18,024 nt of DNA from Verrucomicrobiota bacterium (GTDB taxonomy: Bacteria; Verrucomicrobiota; Verrucomicrobiia; Limisphaerales; UBA9464), in NCBI GenBank assembly GCA_026397675.1, contig JAPLUH010000055.1:1-18024 (forward strand), written 5' to 3'. The translations under genes and the position numbers were made by a program. Every line of letters starts with the position of its first letter. The stretch's first letter is position 1. Positions 1 through 6,671 of this stretch are shown here, in pieces. A model generated the notes under the pieces. The model did not search any database, was not told the origin of the DNA, and saw nothing but the letters and a program-made list of their open reading frames with translations.

Positions 1-1
1 G

Positions 2-649
2 GATCCGTCGAAGGGAATTCCGACTGCCGACAAGGTGGGTGAAACCAACTTGATGGGTCGCCTCCGCAAGCTCCTCGATGCGCCGGCCTACACCAACTTC
101 GTGGGTCTGGATGAAAAGAAGTATGCCTTCAGTGCCGCCGAGAAGGAGCTCATCCTGAAGCGTGGTGAGAAGTTTTTTCGAGAGTTCGAGAAGGAGTTGG
201 TCAAGCAGGTCTGCGCTCGCCTCGAGAACTCTTCCCGCGACCTCGGTATCGTCGCCCAGGAGAATCTCGAAGACGCTGATATCACTGCCAAACTCGAGCA
301 GCGCATCATCGACACGGCTCGCCTAGTTCTCACCGCCAAGGACGAGTCCAAGCGCCTCAAGGGCAAGGTCGACAAGAGCCTCGTGGAGGTCGTTGATTTC
401 CGTTATGAGCCCGAGGTTCGCATGGCCGCAGCCAAGATGCTCAACGATAAGACCGGCACCTATCGCGGTTGGGCTACCGACGCCAAGGGGGACCTCAACA
501 AGTCCCTGAAAGACGACATCGATGGGGCCTTGAACATCGCCAACTTCAAAGACTTCAAGGACTCGATGCTCTCGCGGACTTTGCGTGAGTGGTACCTCAA
601 GCAGCAGGACATCCTGGGCATGTTGCCCCCGAAGCCCGGTGGCAAGTGA
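2..649 (+). CDS. Hypothetical protein, 5' end outside the window
   Basis: The frame is open from base 2 to a TGA ending at 649, so this is probably the C-terminal part of a longer protein. A GTG at 35 and an ATG at 53 exist, but neither has a convincing ribosome binding site, so I do not treat them as true starts. About 215 residues are visible. They are rich in Lys, Glu, Asp and Leu, with no signal peptide, membrane segment or Cys cluster, and look mainly helical and soluble. Recognisable stretches such as AAEKELILKRGEKFF and FRYEPEVRMAAAKML do not let me name a family. The protein ends in a short Pro/Gly tail (MLPPKPGGK). The codon bias toward G/C third positions matches neighbouring real genes. 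It is followed by the repeat region rather than by a co-directional gene at close range. Confidence 0.7.
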   Translation, partial: DPSKGIPTADKVGETNLMGRLRKLLDAPAYTNFVGLDEKKYAFSAAEKELILKRGEKFFREFEKELVKQVCARLENSSRDLGIVAQENLEDADITAKLEQRIIDTARLVLTAKDESKRLKGKVDKSLVEVVDFRYEPEVRMAAAKMLNDKTGTYRGWATDAKGDLNKSLKDDIDGALNIANFKDFKDSMLSRTLREWYLKQQDILGMLPPKPGGK

Positions 650-672
650 CCGTGGGCTCCGCTGGATCGGCC

Positions 673-700
673 GGGGTCGGTCCCACCTATTTACACAAAA
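673..700 (+). repeat. 28-bp dispersed leader repeat, copy 1
   Basis: These 28 bases (GGGGTCGGTC then CCACCTATTTACACAAAA) recur at 6261-6288 with a single C/T difference. In both places they lie 50 to 60 bases ahead of the roughly 140-bp hairpin-rich unit, so leader and unit behave as one bipartite repeat family. No coding function is apparent. Confidence 0.8.
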
Positions 701-751
701 GGTTCCAGTCTTTACTATTTTTTAAAAGGCCAACATCGGAGGGTGAGTTTG

Positions 752-1169
752 TGGGTGGGCTCCGCGGGATCGGTCCTGCGTTCGCAGGGAACGTGGGGAT
801 GAGTTGGGCTTTCGCGCTGAAGGCGCGAGGGGAGTAGGTGGTGGACGTTCCAACGCTCGCTCCGGCCCGGTCCCGCTGCGCTGCGGGTTTATGGGTGGGC
901 TTCGCGGGATCGGTCCTGCGCACGCAGGGAACGTGGGGATGAGTGGGGCTTTCGCGCTGAAGGCGCGAGGGGGGGTAGGTGGTTGACGTTCCTACGCTCG
1001 CTTCGGCCCGATCCCGCTGCGCTGCGGGTTTGGGTGGGCTCCGCGGGATCGGTCCTGCGCTCGCAGGGAACGTGGGGATGAGTTGGGCTTTCGCGCTGAA
1101 GGCGCGAGGGGAGTAGGTGGTGGACGTTCCAATGCTCGCTTCGGCCCGATCCCGCTGCGCTGCGGGTTT
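752..1169 (+). repeat. Three tandem copies of a ~140-bp palindrome-rich unit
   Basis: Units begin at 752, 892 and 1031, each with TGGGTGGGC(T/C)(C/T)CGCGGGATCGG, and run head to tail with no spacers. Each unit holds the same small hairpins. CCTGCG/CGCAGG lies at 775-788, 915-928 and 1054-1067, with loops TT, CA and CT. TCGCGC/GCGCGA is at 812-828 in the first unit. A longer arm spans unit junctions: CCGATCCCGC at 1008-1017 pairs with GCGGGATCGG at 1043-1052, and the equivalent at 867-876 with 904-913 keeps pairing through one G-U. ORFs reading through the array are low-complexity Arg/Pro or Gly/Arg strings repeated per unit, which I take to be spurious. A diverged single unit is present near 6350. 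Confidence 0.92.
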
Positions 1170-1277
1170 GGGATCGATCTAGCTGCTGCCTCTGGAACGT
1201 GTCGGCGGAAGACTTGCCAAAGGGGCCACCGCCGGATTTGCCATGGGGAGAACCTTCCATCAAGATGGTGGAACTCT

Positions 1278-2837
1278 ATGGCCGAACAAAACGACACGCG
1301 CATTCCGGTGACTGTCCTCACGGGCTTTCTCGGCGCCGGCAAGACCACCCTGTTGAACCGCATCCTGACAGCCAACCACGGTAAGCGGATTGCGGTCATC
1401 GAGAACGAGTTTGGTGAGATCGGTATCGACAACGAATTGGTGATTCAGGCCGACGAAGAGATCTTCGAGATGAATAATGGGTGCCTTTGTTGCACTGTGC
1501 GCGGCGATCTCATCCGCATCCTCGGTCAGCTCATGAAGCGCCGGAATAAGTTCGACTATGTGCTGGTGGAAACGACCGGCCTGGCCGATCCCGGCCCGGT
1601 CGCTCAGACCTTCTTCAGCGATGAGGAAATCAAGGAGAGCTTCCGCCTCGACGGCATCGTGACGCTGGTGGATGCCAAGCACATTTCTCTTCATCTCCAC
1701 GATGCACCCGAGGCCAAGGCGCAAATCGCTTTCGCCGACCGCATCATCCTCAACAAGACCGACCTCGTCACGGCGGACGAGTTGGCCCATCTCGAGCGCC
1801 AAGTTCGAGCCATTAACCCGGTCGCCAAGCTACTGCATGCCGAGCAATCCAATTTGTCGGTTGATCAGGTGATCCACCTGCACGCCTTCGATCTGAGCCA
1901 CAAGCTCACCTTGGATGGTGATTTTCTGGAGAAGGCACTGCCGTTCGAATGGAGCGGTACCCTTCATCTCGATGCGGGCGATTACTCTCTGCGGCTCGAT
2001 GCTGGCCCGGATGCCGTGATGGGCGCTGTGTTGCTCCAATTGGATACCCATAGCCACGAGCACGATCATTCTGACGCCGATCACGGTCACAGCCACGACC
2101 ACGCCGCCGGCCACGACCACGGTCATTCCCATGCTGACCATGATCACGGTGACGCGCACGCGAAGGACGACCACGGTCATGATCACGACCACAGTCACGA
2201 CCACGGTCATGACCACGACCACGATCACGGCGAGGAGTGTGGGGGTGGGCTGCACGATGCATTGCACCATGCCGAAGAAATCGCCGAAGGAGTCTTTAGT
2301 GGCATCGGAACGGCGGTTCGCATGGGTGGAGTGATTAAGCCGGGTAAGACGCTCTACAAATTAATTCTCGGCGAGGATGGTATCACGGCGACGTTGCGCA
2401 TTCCGACCCACGGCAATTATGCCCTCTTCACTCAACATGGGTTGGAGGAGTTCAAAGGGCGCGTGGAGCGGGAGGGTAAGACTGTTGAGCCTACTCATGT
2501 TCACGAGCACGGCGGTCATGGTCACACCCACACTCACGACGAGACCGTCTCCAGCGTGGGCATTGAAGAGCGTCGTGAACTCGACGCCAAAAAACTCAAC
2601 GCGTGGCTGAGCGAACTCCTTCAAACCAAGGGGCAGGATATCTTTCGCATGAAGGGCATCCTCAACATCAAGGGACAGGCCAATCGCTTCGTGTTCCAAG
2701 GTGTTCACATGCTCTTCGAGGGCAAGCCCGATCGCCCCTGGAAGGATGAACAGCAGCGCAAGAGTCAGTTGGTCTTCATCGGACGCAACTTGGACCGCGA
2801 GGCGTTGAACGCGGGGTTCCGGCGCTGCCTGGCTTGA
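1278..2837 (+). CDS. CobW/COG0523-family GTP-binding protein (putative metallochaperone) with His-rich loop
   Basis: This is a 519-aa G3E-family P-loop GTPase. The Walker A motif GFLGAGKTT is at residues 16-24, the ENEFGEIGIDNELV segment around 42-55, the metal-binding CxCC motif (CLCC) at 69-72, VETTGLADP near 97 and the NKTD guanine-specificity motif at 159-162. The CobW C-terminal domain occupies about residues 440-519. Between the domains lies an exceptional His/Asp tract (about 258-318). An extra stretch of roughly 80 residues follows, then a second His cluster near 407-421. Family members load Zn or Co into client proteins or support cobalamin synthesis; the His tract suggests zinc or nickel/cobalt handling but cannot decide the metal. 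The ATG at 1278 is chosen because the upstream in-frame extension is repeat-derived. The ribosome binding site is weak (GGTGGA). The WD40 gene follows in the same direction. Confidence 0.93.
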   Translation: MAEQNDTRIPVTVLTGFLGAGKTTLLNRILTANHGKRIAVIENEFGEIGIDNELVIQADEEIFEMNNGCLCCTVRGDLIRILGQLMKRRNKFDYVLVETTGLADPGPVAQTFFSDEEIKESFRLDGIVTLVDAKHISLHLHDAPEAKAQIAFADRIILNKTDLVTADELAHLERQVRAINPVAKLLHAEQSNLSVDQVIHLHAFDLSHKLTLDGDFLEKALPFEWSGTLHLDAGDYSLRLDAGPDAVMGAVLLQLDTHSHEHDHSDADHGHSHDHAAGHDHGHSHADHDHGDAHAKDDHGHDHDHSHDHGHDHDHDHGEECGGGLHDALHHAEEIAEGVFSGIGTAVRMGGVIKPGKTLYKLILGEDGITATLRIPTHGNYALFTQHGLEEFKGRVEREGKTVEPTHVHEHGGHGHTHTHDETVSSVGIEERRELDAKKLNAWLSELLQTKGQDIFRMKGILNIKGQANRFVFQGVHMLFEGKPDRPWKDEQQRKSQLVFIGRNLDREALNAGFRRCLA

Positions 2838-2871
2838 GTGGATGGATTGTCGCCGCTGTCTTTGATCTGTG

Positions 2872-3900
2872 ATGAATGCTCCGCTTCGACCCGCTGAGTG
2901 GGTTCTCGATCTTTCTGAACCCATCGCCGCCCTAGGGGGCTCGCCGGATGGGAGTCTTATCGCGGCTTTGGGAACCGAGGGTTCGGCCTGGGTGGTTGAG
3001 GCCTCATCGGGACGCCGTATTCACGCCTTTCAGGCCCATGAGGGAGGAGGGTTTCGGCTCGTCTGGAATTCTTCGGCCTCCTGCTTCGCAACCGCGGGTC
3101 AGAATGGGCAAGTCCGGTTCTGGGATCCGGTGGCTGGAACTCAAGTCGAGTCTTTGCCTATGCCCTCGGCCTGGGTGGAGCAGCTCGCGGGTTCTCCCTC
3201 AGGAGATCGGTTGGCCGCCGCTTCCGGCAAGACGGTGTGCATTGGGCGGGCCAGTGGGGCCGGCTGGACTCACACCGTCGGCGGACATCGCAGCACGGTG
3301 GCGGCCTTGGCATGGTCGGCTGACGGTCGATCGTTGGGCGTCGCCTGCTATGGCGGAGTGAGTGTGTATGACTCGGAAACCGGCCGCGTGACGGCGGAGT
3401 TGCCGTGGAAGACGAGTCTGGTTTCGCTGGCGATTTCGCCGGATGGGCGCTGGGTAGTGGCCGGCACTCAAGAGAACAGCGTTCAGATTTGGCCGCTGCC
3501 GTTCCGTGAAGGGGAAGAACTGGCCATGTCGGGTTACGACGCCAAGGTGCGAAGCTTGGCCTGGCATCATTCGGGCCGCTACCTCGCCACCGATGGTGGT
3601 CAGGAACTCATGGTGTGGGATTGTAGTGGCAAGGGGCCGGCCGGTTCCACGCCTCGGATTTTGGAAGGGCATCCGGCCCGGGTTTCGAGCCTCGCCTACC
3701 AGAAGACGGGGCATCTGTTGGCCAGTGGCTGCCAGGCGGGGCGGGTGTTATTTTGGAATGCGGGCAAATCTTCCCAGCCGCTGCGGGCCACCGCCTTGGC
3801 CGGTGCTGTGACGGCCCTCGGATGGTTGCCGGGAGATACCCAAGTGGTCGCCGGTTGCCAGGACGGTCGCCTCGCGCTCATTTCGGCCCCGAAGGTCTAG
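2872..3900 (+). CDS. WD40-repeat beta-propeller protein
   Basis: A protein of about 342 aa made almost wholly of WD40-like blades. Repeats recur every 40-45 residues, with signatures such as SPDGSLIAALG, VRFWDP, AWSADGRSLGV, ISPDGRWVVAGT, VQIWPLP, LMVWDC, LLASGCQAGRVLFWN and VVAGCQDGRLALI, giving seven or eight blades and so a single closed propeller. There is no signal peptide or membrane helix, so it is probably cytoplasmic. A GTG at 2869 directly precedes the ATG used here. Only 34 bases separate it from the CobW-type gene upstream, so the two are likely co-transcribed. Propellers of this kind act as protein-binding scaffolds. A role as partner or client of the metallochaperone is an inference from adjacency. 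No enzymatic motif is visible. Confidence 0.88.
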   Translation: MNAPLRPAEWVLDLSEPIAALGGSPDGSLIAALGTEGSAWVVEASSGRRIHAFQAHEGGGFRLVWNSSASCFATAGQNGQVRFWDPVAGTQVESLPMPSAWVEQLAGSPSGDRLAAASGKTVCIGRASGAGWTHTVGGHRSTVAALAWSADGRSLGVACYGGVSVYDSETGRVTAELPWKTSLVSLAISPDGRWVVAGTQENSVQIWPLPFREGEELAMSGYDAKVRSLAWHHSGRYLATDGGQELMVWDCSGKGPAGSTPRILEGHPARVSSLAYQKTGHLLASGCQAGRVLFWNAGKSSQPLRATALAGAVTALGWLPGDTQVVAGCQDGRLALISAPKV

Positions 3901-3970
3901 CGGAGTTGACGGGAACGGGGTGCTGTCGTTGATGGTCTGACTCGAAGAAGCGCTCCCGGCCGCAGGGGTT

Positions 3971-4723
3971 TTACAGGGGCCTCGCCCGATGTTTCCCGAG
4001 GAACTCCTGAAGGCGCGGATGCTGGGGTTGATCCAGCACCGCCCGTGTCGGCCCTGATTCCACGACGCGGCCACCTTCAAGGAAGACGACCCGGTGGGCG
4101 ATGTCTCGAGCAAAGGCCAGTTCGTGGGTGACGAGCAGCAGGGTCATGCCCTCGGCCGCCAGGGTTTGCAGCACCGTCAAAACCTCGCCGCGCAGTTCCG
4201 GATCTAGGGCGCTGGTGGGCTCGTCGCACAGGAGGACCTGCGGTTTCATCGCCAGAGCCCGTGCGATGGCCACGCGTTGCTGTTGGCCGCCGGAAAGTTG
4301 TGCGGGCAAGTGGTGGGCCCGATCGGCCAGGCCTACCTTCGAAAGCAGACCCATCGCCAGCGCGTGCGCCTCGGAACGCGGCAGGCGGTCCACGTGAATC
4401 GGGGCTTCCATCACGTTCTCGAGGGCCGTTCGGTGGGGGAACAAATGGAACTGCTGGAAGATCATCCCTGTCCGTCTTCGCAATTGCTGACGCAGCCGCC
4501 GGTCGGCCGCCTCAGGAGTGCCCGCCTCGATGCGAACATCCCCCAGGCGCAGCGATCCCGCATCGGGTGTTTCTAACCAATTGAGACAGCGGAGCAGGGT
4601 GCTCTTGCCGCAACCACTCGGCCCGATCAAAGCCACTACTTCCCCGGCGGCCTGTTGATGGTCGATGCCATCCAGCACCGTCACCGGGCCGAAGCGCTTT
4701 CGGAGGCCTACGATCTCGATCAT
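3971..4723 (-). CDS. Polar amino acid ABC transporter, ATP-binding protein
   Basis: A 250-aa ABC ATPase of the HisP/GlnQ class. Walker A GPSGCGKST is at residues 34-42, the Q-loop Gln near 90 (MIFQQFHLF), the signature LSGGQQQR at 143-150, Walker B VLLCDEP at 163-169, the D-loop SALD just after, and the switch His at 200 (LLVTHE). It energises uptake by the permease encoded immediately upstream. The ATG (4723-4721) overlaps the permease TGA in an ATGA arrangement, and a GGAGG ribosome binding site lies 8 bases ahead within the permease gene, so both are made from one message. Its 3' end converges on the WD40 gene across about 70 bases with no clear terminator hairpin. Amino acid class is supported by homology of motifs; the exact substrate is not. 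Confidence 0.94.
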   Translation of the reverse strand: MIEIVGLRKRFGPVTVLDGIDHQQAAGEVVALIGPSGCGKSTLLRCLNWLETPDAGSLRLGDVRIEAGTPEAADRRLRQQLRRRTGMIFQQFHLFPHRTALENVMEAPIHVDRLPRSEAHALAMGLLSKVGLADRAHHLPAQLSGGQQQRVAIARALAMKPQVLLCDEPTSALDPELRGEVLTVLQTLAAEGMTLLLVTHELAFARDIAHRVVFLEGGRVVESGPTRAVLDQPQHPRLQEFLGKHRARPL

Positions 4724-6201
4724 GTCCGCAACCTCCGTTCGAGGGTCCGGGCTGCCAGCGAAGCGGTATGGCCCATGATCAGGTAGATCGCTGCGGTGAG
4801 GATTCCTAAGCCGATGTAGTCGCCCGCATCCAGCGAGCGGATGAGGAATTCTTTGGTGAGTTCGACTAGGCCGATCACCGAAACAATGGAGGAATCTTTG
4901 AAGAGGGCGATGAGGTCGTTGGTGATGCCGGGGAGGCTGATGCGCAGGGCCTGGGGCAAGAGGATGCGTCGCAGTGTCATGACGGGTGACAAGCCCAGGG
5001 CGAGGGCTGCCTCGGTCTGGCCGCGGGGAATGGCCTCGAGTCCGGCCCGAAAGTTCTCGGCTTCGTTGGCGGCGTAGTTGAGCCCGAGTGTTAGTACGGC
5101 CGCGGCCCCGGCTGAGAGTTTCCAACCCCATTGCTGGGCCAGTCCGAAATAGATGAAGTACAATTGCAGCAACAGGGGCGTGCCGCGGAACACTTCGATG
5201 TAACTCATGGCCATCCAGCGGACGGGTCGGGATCCGTAGCAACGTGCTAGGGCTAATCCGAGTCCCCAAGTCATGGCCAGGGCCATGGAAGTCAGGCTTA
5301 CCCACACGGTCGTCACTGCCGCCTCTATCAGGATGGTGACATACCTCAGTGTCGGCACGGGCTTGGATCTTGTTGCATCGGTGCTTGCCCCGGAAGTTGT
5401 TGTCGGAACGACCTCTGCAGTCCAAGTGGCCAAGGCTGCTTGCTGTGGGCCCCACAACTCGTAGCGGCGGTAGATGCGTTCGAGGGTGCCGTCTTGGATC
5501 AGAGATCCAAGGGCTTCATTGATGCGGGTGAGTAGTCCTGAAGAGCCGATCGGTGCGGCGATGGCGTAGTATGCGGGTGCGAAGGGGGGACCGGCCGCTC
5601 GGAGGTTCGGGCTAGTGCGCAGCTGGACCGCGGCGATGGGGGAATCGGTGAGAACGGCGTCGATCCGGCCTAGTTCCAAGTCCCGGAAGTAGTTCACATT
5701 CTCGTCGTACACCCGCACATCCAAGCCGCCTTGCTGGGTGACCAAGCGGTGGGACAAGGTCGAGGCCAACACACCGATCCGACGCCCGGCCAGATCGCCT
5801 AGGCTCTGGATACGTGTGTCTTGTGTGCGAGCGACGAGTTGTTGTCCGAACGCGAAATAAGGCCGACTCATGGCCACTTGGGCGAGGTTTTCCGGGGTGC
5901 GCTCCAAGGCGGCGATGACGATGTCGTAATTACCTCCCTGGCGAAGGCCGGGGATTAAATTGGCCCAGTTGTACTGAACGAATTGAGAGGTGCATCCCAG
6001 TCGGTCGCACAGTGCTTGGGCTAGTTCGACTTCGAATCCGACGAGTTGGTCGGGGTTGTCCGGTGTGTGATAAATATATGGGGCACCGCCTTCGGCGTCG
6101 TTGGCCCAGCGGAGCACCTGTGGGATGGCCGGTTCTGGGGTCTGGGCCGCGCTGGTGGTCCACACCATGAGAATGAGAAGCAATGTTTGGACGCGGCGCA
6201 C
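4720..6201 (-). CDS. Fused substrate-binding protein/permease of an amino acid ABC transporter
   Basis: A 493-aa protein combining two usually separate subunits. Residues 1-20 form a signal peptide or anchor. About 28-250 is a periplasmic solute-binding domain of the SBP_bac_3 type (VGFEVELAQALCDRLG, YDIVIAAL, LGDLAGRRIGVLAS, VLTDSPIAA). About 285-490 is a HisM/GlnP-like permease with FRGTPLLLQLYFIYFG at 338-353 and an EAA cytoplasmic loop (EAALALGLSPVMTLRRILLPQA) at 397-418. Such fusions are known, for example in GlnPQ-type importers, and place the receptor permanently next to the translocator. The start used is GTG at 6201; an in-frame ATG lies 11 codons downstream and would shorten the signal peptide. 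The ATPase gene overlaps its stop codon, so the pair forms a complete importer with no separate binding protein in the window. Substrate is probably a polar amino acid. Confidence 0.92.
   Translation of the reverse strand: MRRVQTLLLILMVWTTSAAQTPEPAIPQVLRWANDAEGGAPYIYHTPDNPDQLVGFEVELAQALCDRLGCTSQFVQYNWANLIPGLRQGGNYDIVIAALERTPENLAQVAMSRPYFAFGQQLVARTQDTRIQSLGDLAGRRIGVLASTLSHRLVTQQGGLDVRVYDENVNYFRDLELGRIDAVLTDSPIAAVQLRTSPNLRAAGPPFAPAYYAIAAPIGSSGLLTRINEALGSLIQDGTLERIYRRYELWGPQQAALATWTAEVVPTTTSGASTDATRSKPVPTLRYVTILIEAAVTTVWVSLTSMALAMTWGLGLALARCYGSRPVRWMAMSYIEVFRGTPLLLQLYFIYFGLAQQWGWKLSAGAAAVLTLGLNYAANEAENFRAGLEAIPRGQTEAALALGLSPVMTLRRILLPQALRISLPGITNDLIALFKDSSIVSVIGLVELTKEFLIRSLDAGDYIGLGILTAAIYLIMGHTASLAARTLERRLRT
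4732..4736 (-). promoter_or_regulatory. Ribosome binding site of the ABC ATPase gene
   Basis: GGAGG on the minus strand, 8 bases before the ATG at 4723 and inside the last codons of the permease gene. It is one of the few strong Shine-Dalgarno sequences in the window and fixes the ATPase start, which would otherwise be hidden in a longer in-frame ORF reaching 5455. Confidence 0.75.
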
Positions 6202-6260
6202 CGTCCTGCGATTAGCGGGTGTTCGCTGGGTTTCTCAAGCGAATTACCAATAAGAGGCGC

Positions 6261-6484
6261 GGGGTCGGTCTCACCTATTTACACAAAAATAGCCACTCTA
6301 ACATATAACTGCGAGAGACTTGCTGAAGCTGGCGCCCGGGGTGAGTGCCTGGGGGCTTCGCGGGATCGGTCCTGCGTTCGCAGGGAACGTTGGGACAGGA
6401 GGAGCTTTCGCGCTGACGCGCGAGGGGGATCAGGGTGATGACGTTCCAACGCTCGCTGCGGACCGCTCCCGCTGCTGCCATCGC
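6261..6484 (+). repeat. Dispersed second copy of leader plus palindromic unit
   Basis: The leader (6261-6288) differs from 673-700 by one base. A diverged unit from about 6350 to 6484 repeats CTTCGCGGGATCGG, the CCTGCG/CGCAGG hairpin (6371-6384, loop TT) and the TCGCGC/GCGCGA hairpin (6408-6423). The latter loop is TGAC rather than TGAAG, so the stem is kept while the loop changes. It lies upstream of the transporter operon start at 6201, so it might influence that operon, but no promoter can be assigned. Confidence 0.82.
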
Positions 6485-6545
6485 AGAAAGGCGCGGGGTC
6501 GATGGCCCAACACAGTTTCCATTCCCAGACGATGTTCCCAGACGA

Positions 6546-6671
6546 GGCCGTCTGAGTGCGGCGAGGAATCTTCGGCAGGGACAAGGCGGAGCGGGGGGCG
6601 TGTACCCTGCGGTACTCGACCTCTGATCCAACGCAGTAGCTGCCGAAAAGGCCCGCCGCACTCAGACGGCC
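6546..6671. repeat. Nested palindromic element (MITE-like or REP-like), overlapping a gene end
   Basis: A perfect 18-bp inverted repeat, GGCCGTCTGAGTGCGGCG at 6546-6563 and its complement at 6654-6671, encloses a second pair TTCGGCAG (6571-6578)/CTGCCGAA (6640-6647). Inside these is a hairpin GTACC-CTGC-GGTAC at 6602-6615. The three nested stems make a 126-bp cruciform-capable element without coding capacity for a transposase. Its right arm contains the stop codon of the flavoprotein gene (6662-6664), so it has supplied or overrun that gene's 3' end and could act as a transcript-end structure. Confidence 0.9.

Noticed and set aside
752..1169. Possible CRISPR array
   Set aside because: Units are contiguous, about 140 bp long and lack unique spacers; no cas genes are nearby.
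1083..1277. N-terminal extension of the CobW-type protein by 65 residues
   Set aside because: The extension is a translation of repeat unit 3 and its flank; family homology begins at the ATG at 1278.
889..1432. Minus-strand ORFs through the repeats and the start of the CobW-type gene
   Set aside because: They repeat the same Arg/Pro/Ser string for each repeat unit and run antisense into a well-supported GTPase.
2046..2240. DNA tandem repeat of CAC/CAT and GAC codons
   Set aside because: The periodicity comes from the His/Asp tract of the GTPase; synonymous codons vary, so it is a protein-level feature.
3901..3970. Bidirectional terminator between the convergent WD40 and ABC ATPase genes
   Set aside because: No stem with a T-run could be found in the 70-bp gap.
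4724..5455. Long N-terminal extension of the ABC ATPase frame
   Set aside because: It overlaps the permease gene out of frame and has Arg/His/Pro-rich shadow composition; the ATPase has its own ATG with a GGAGG site.
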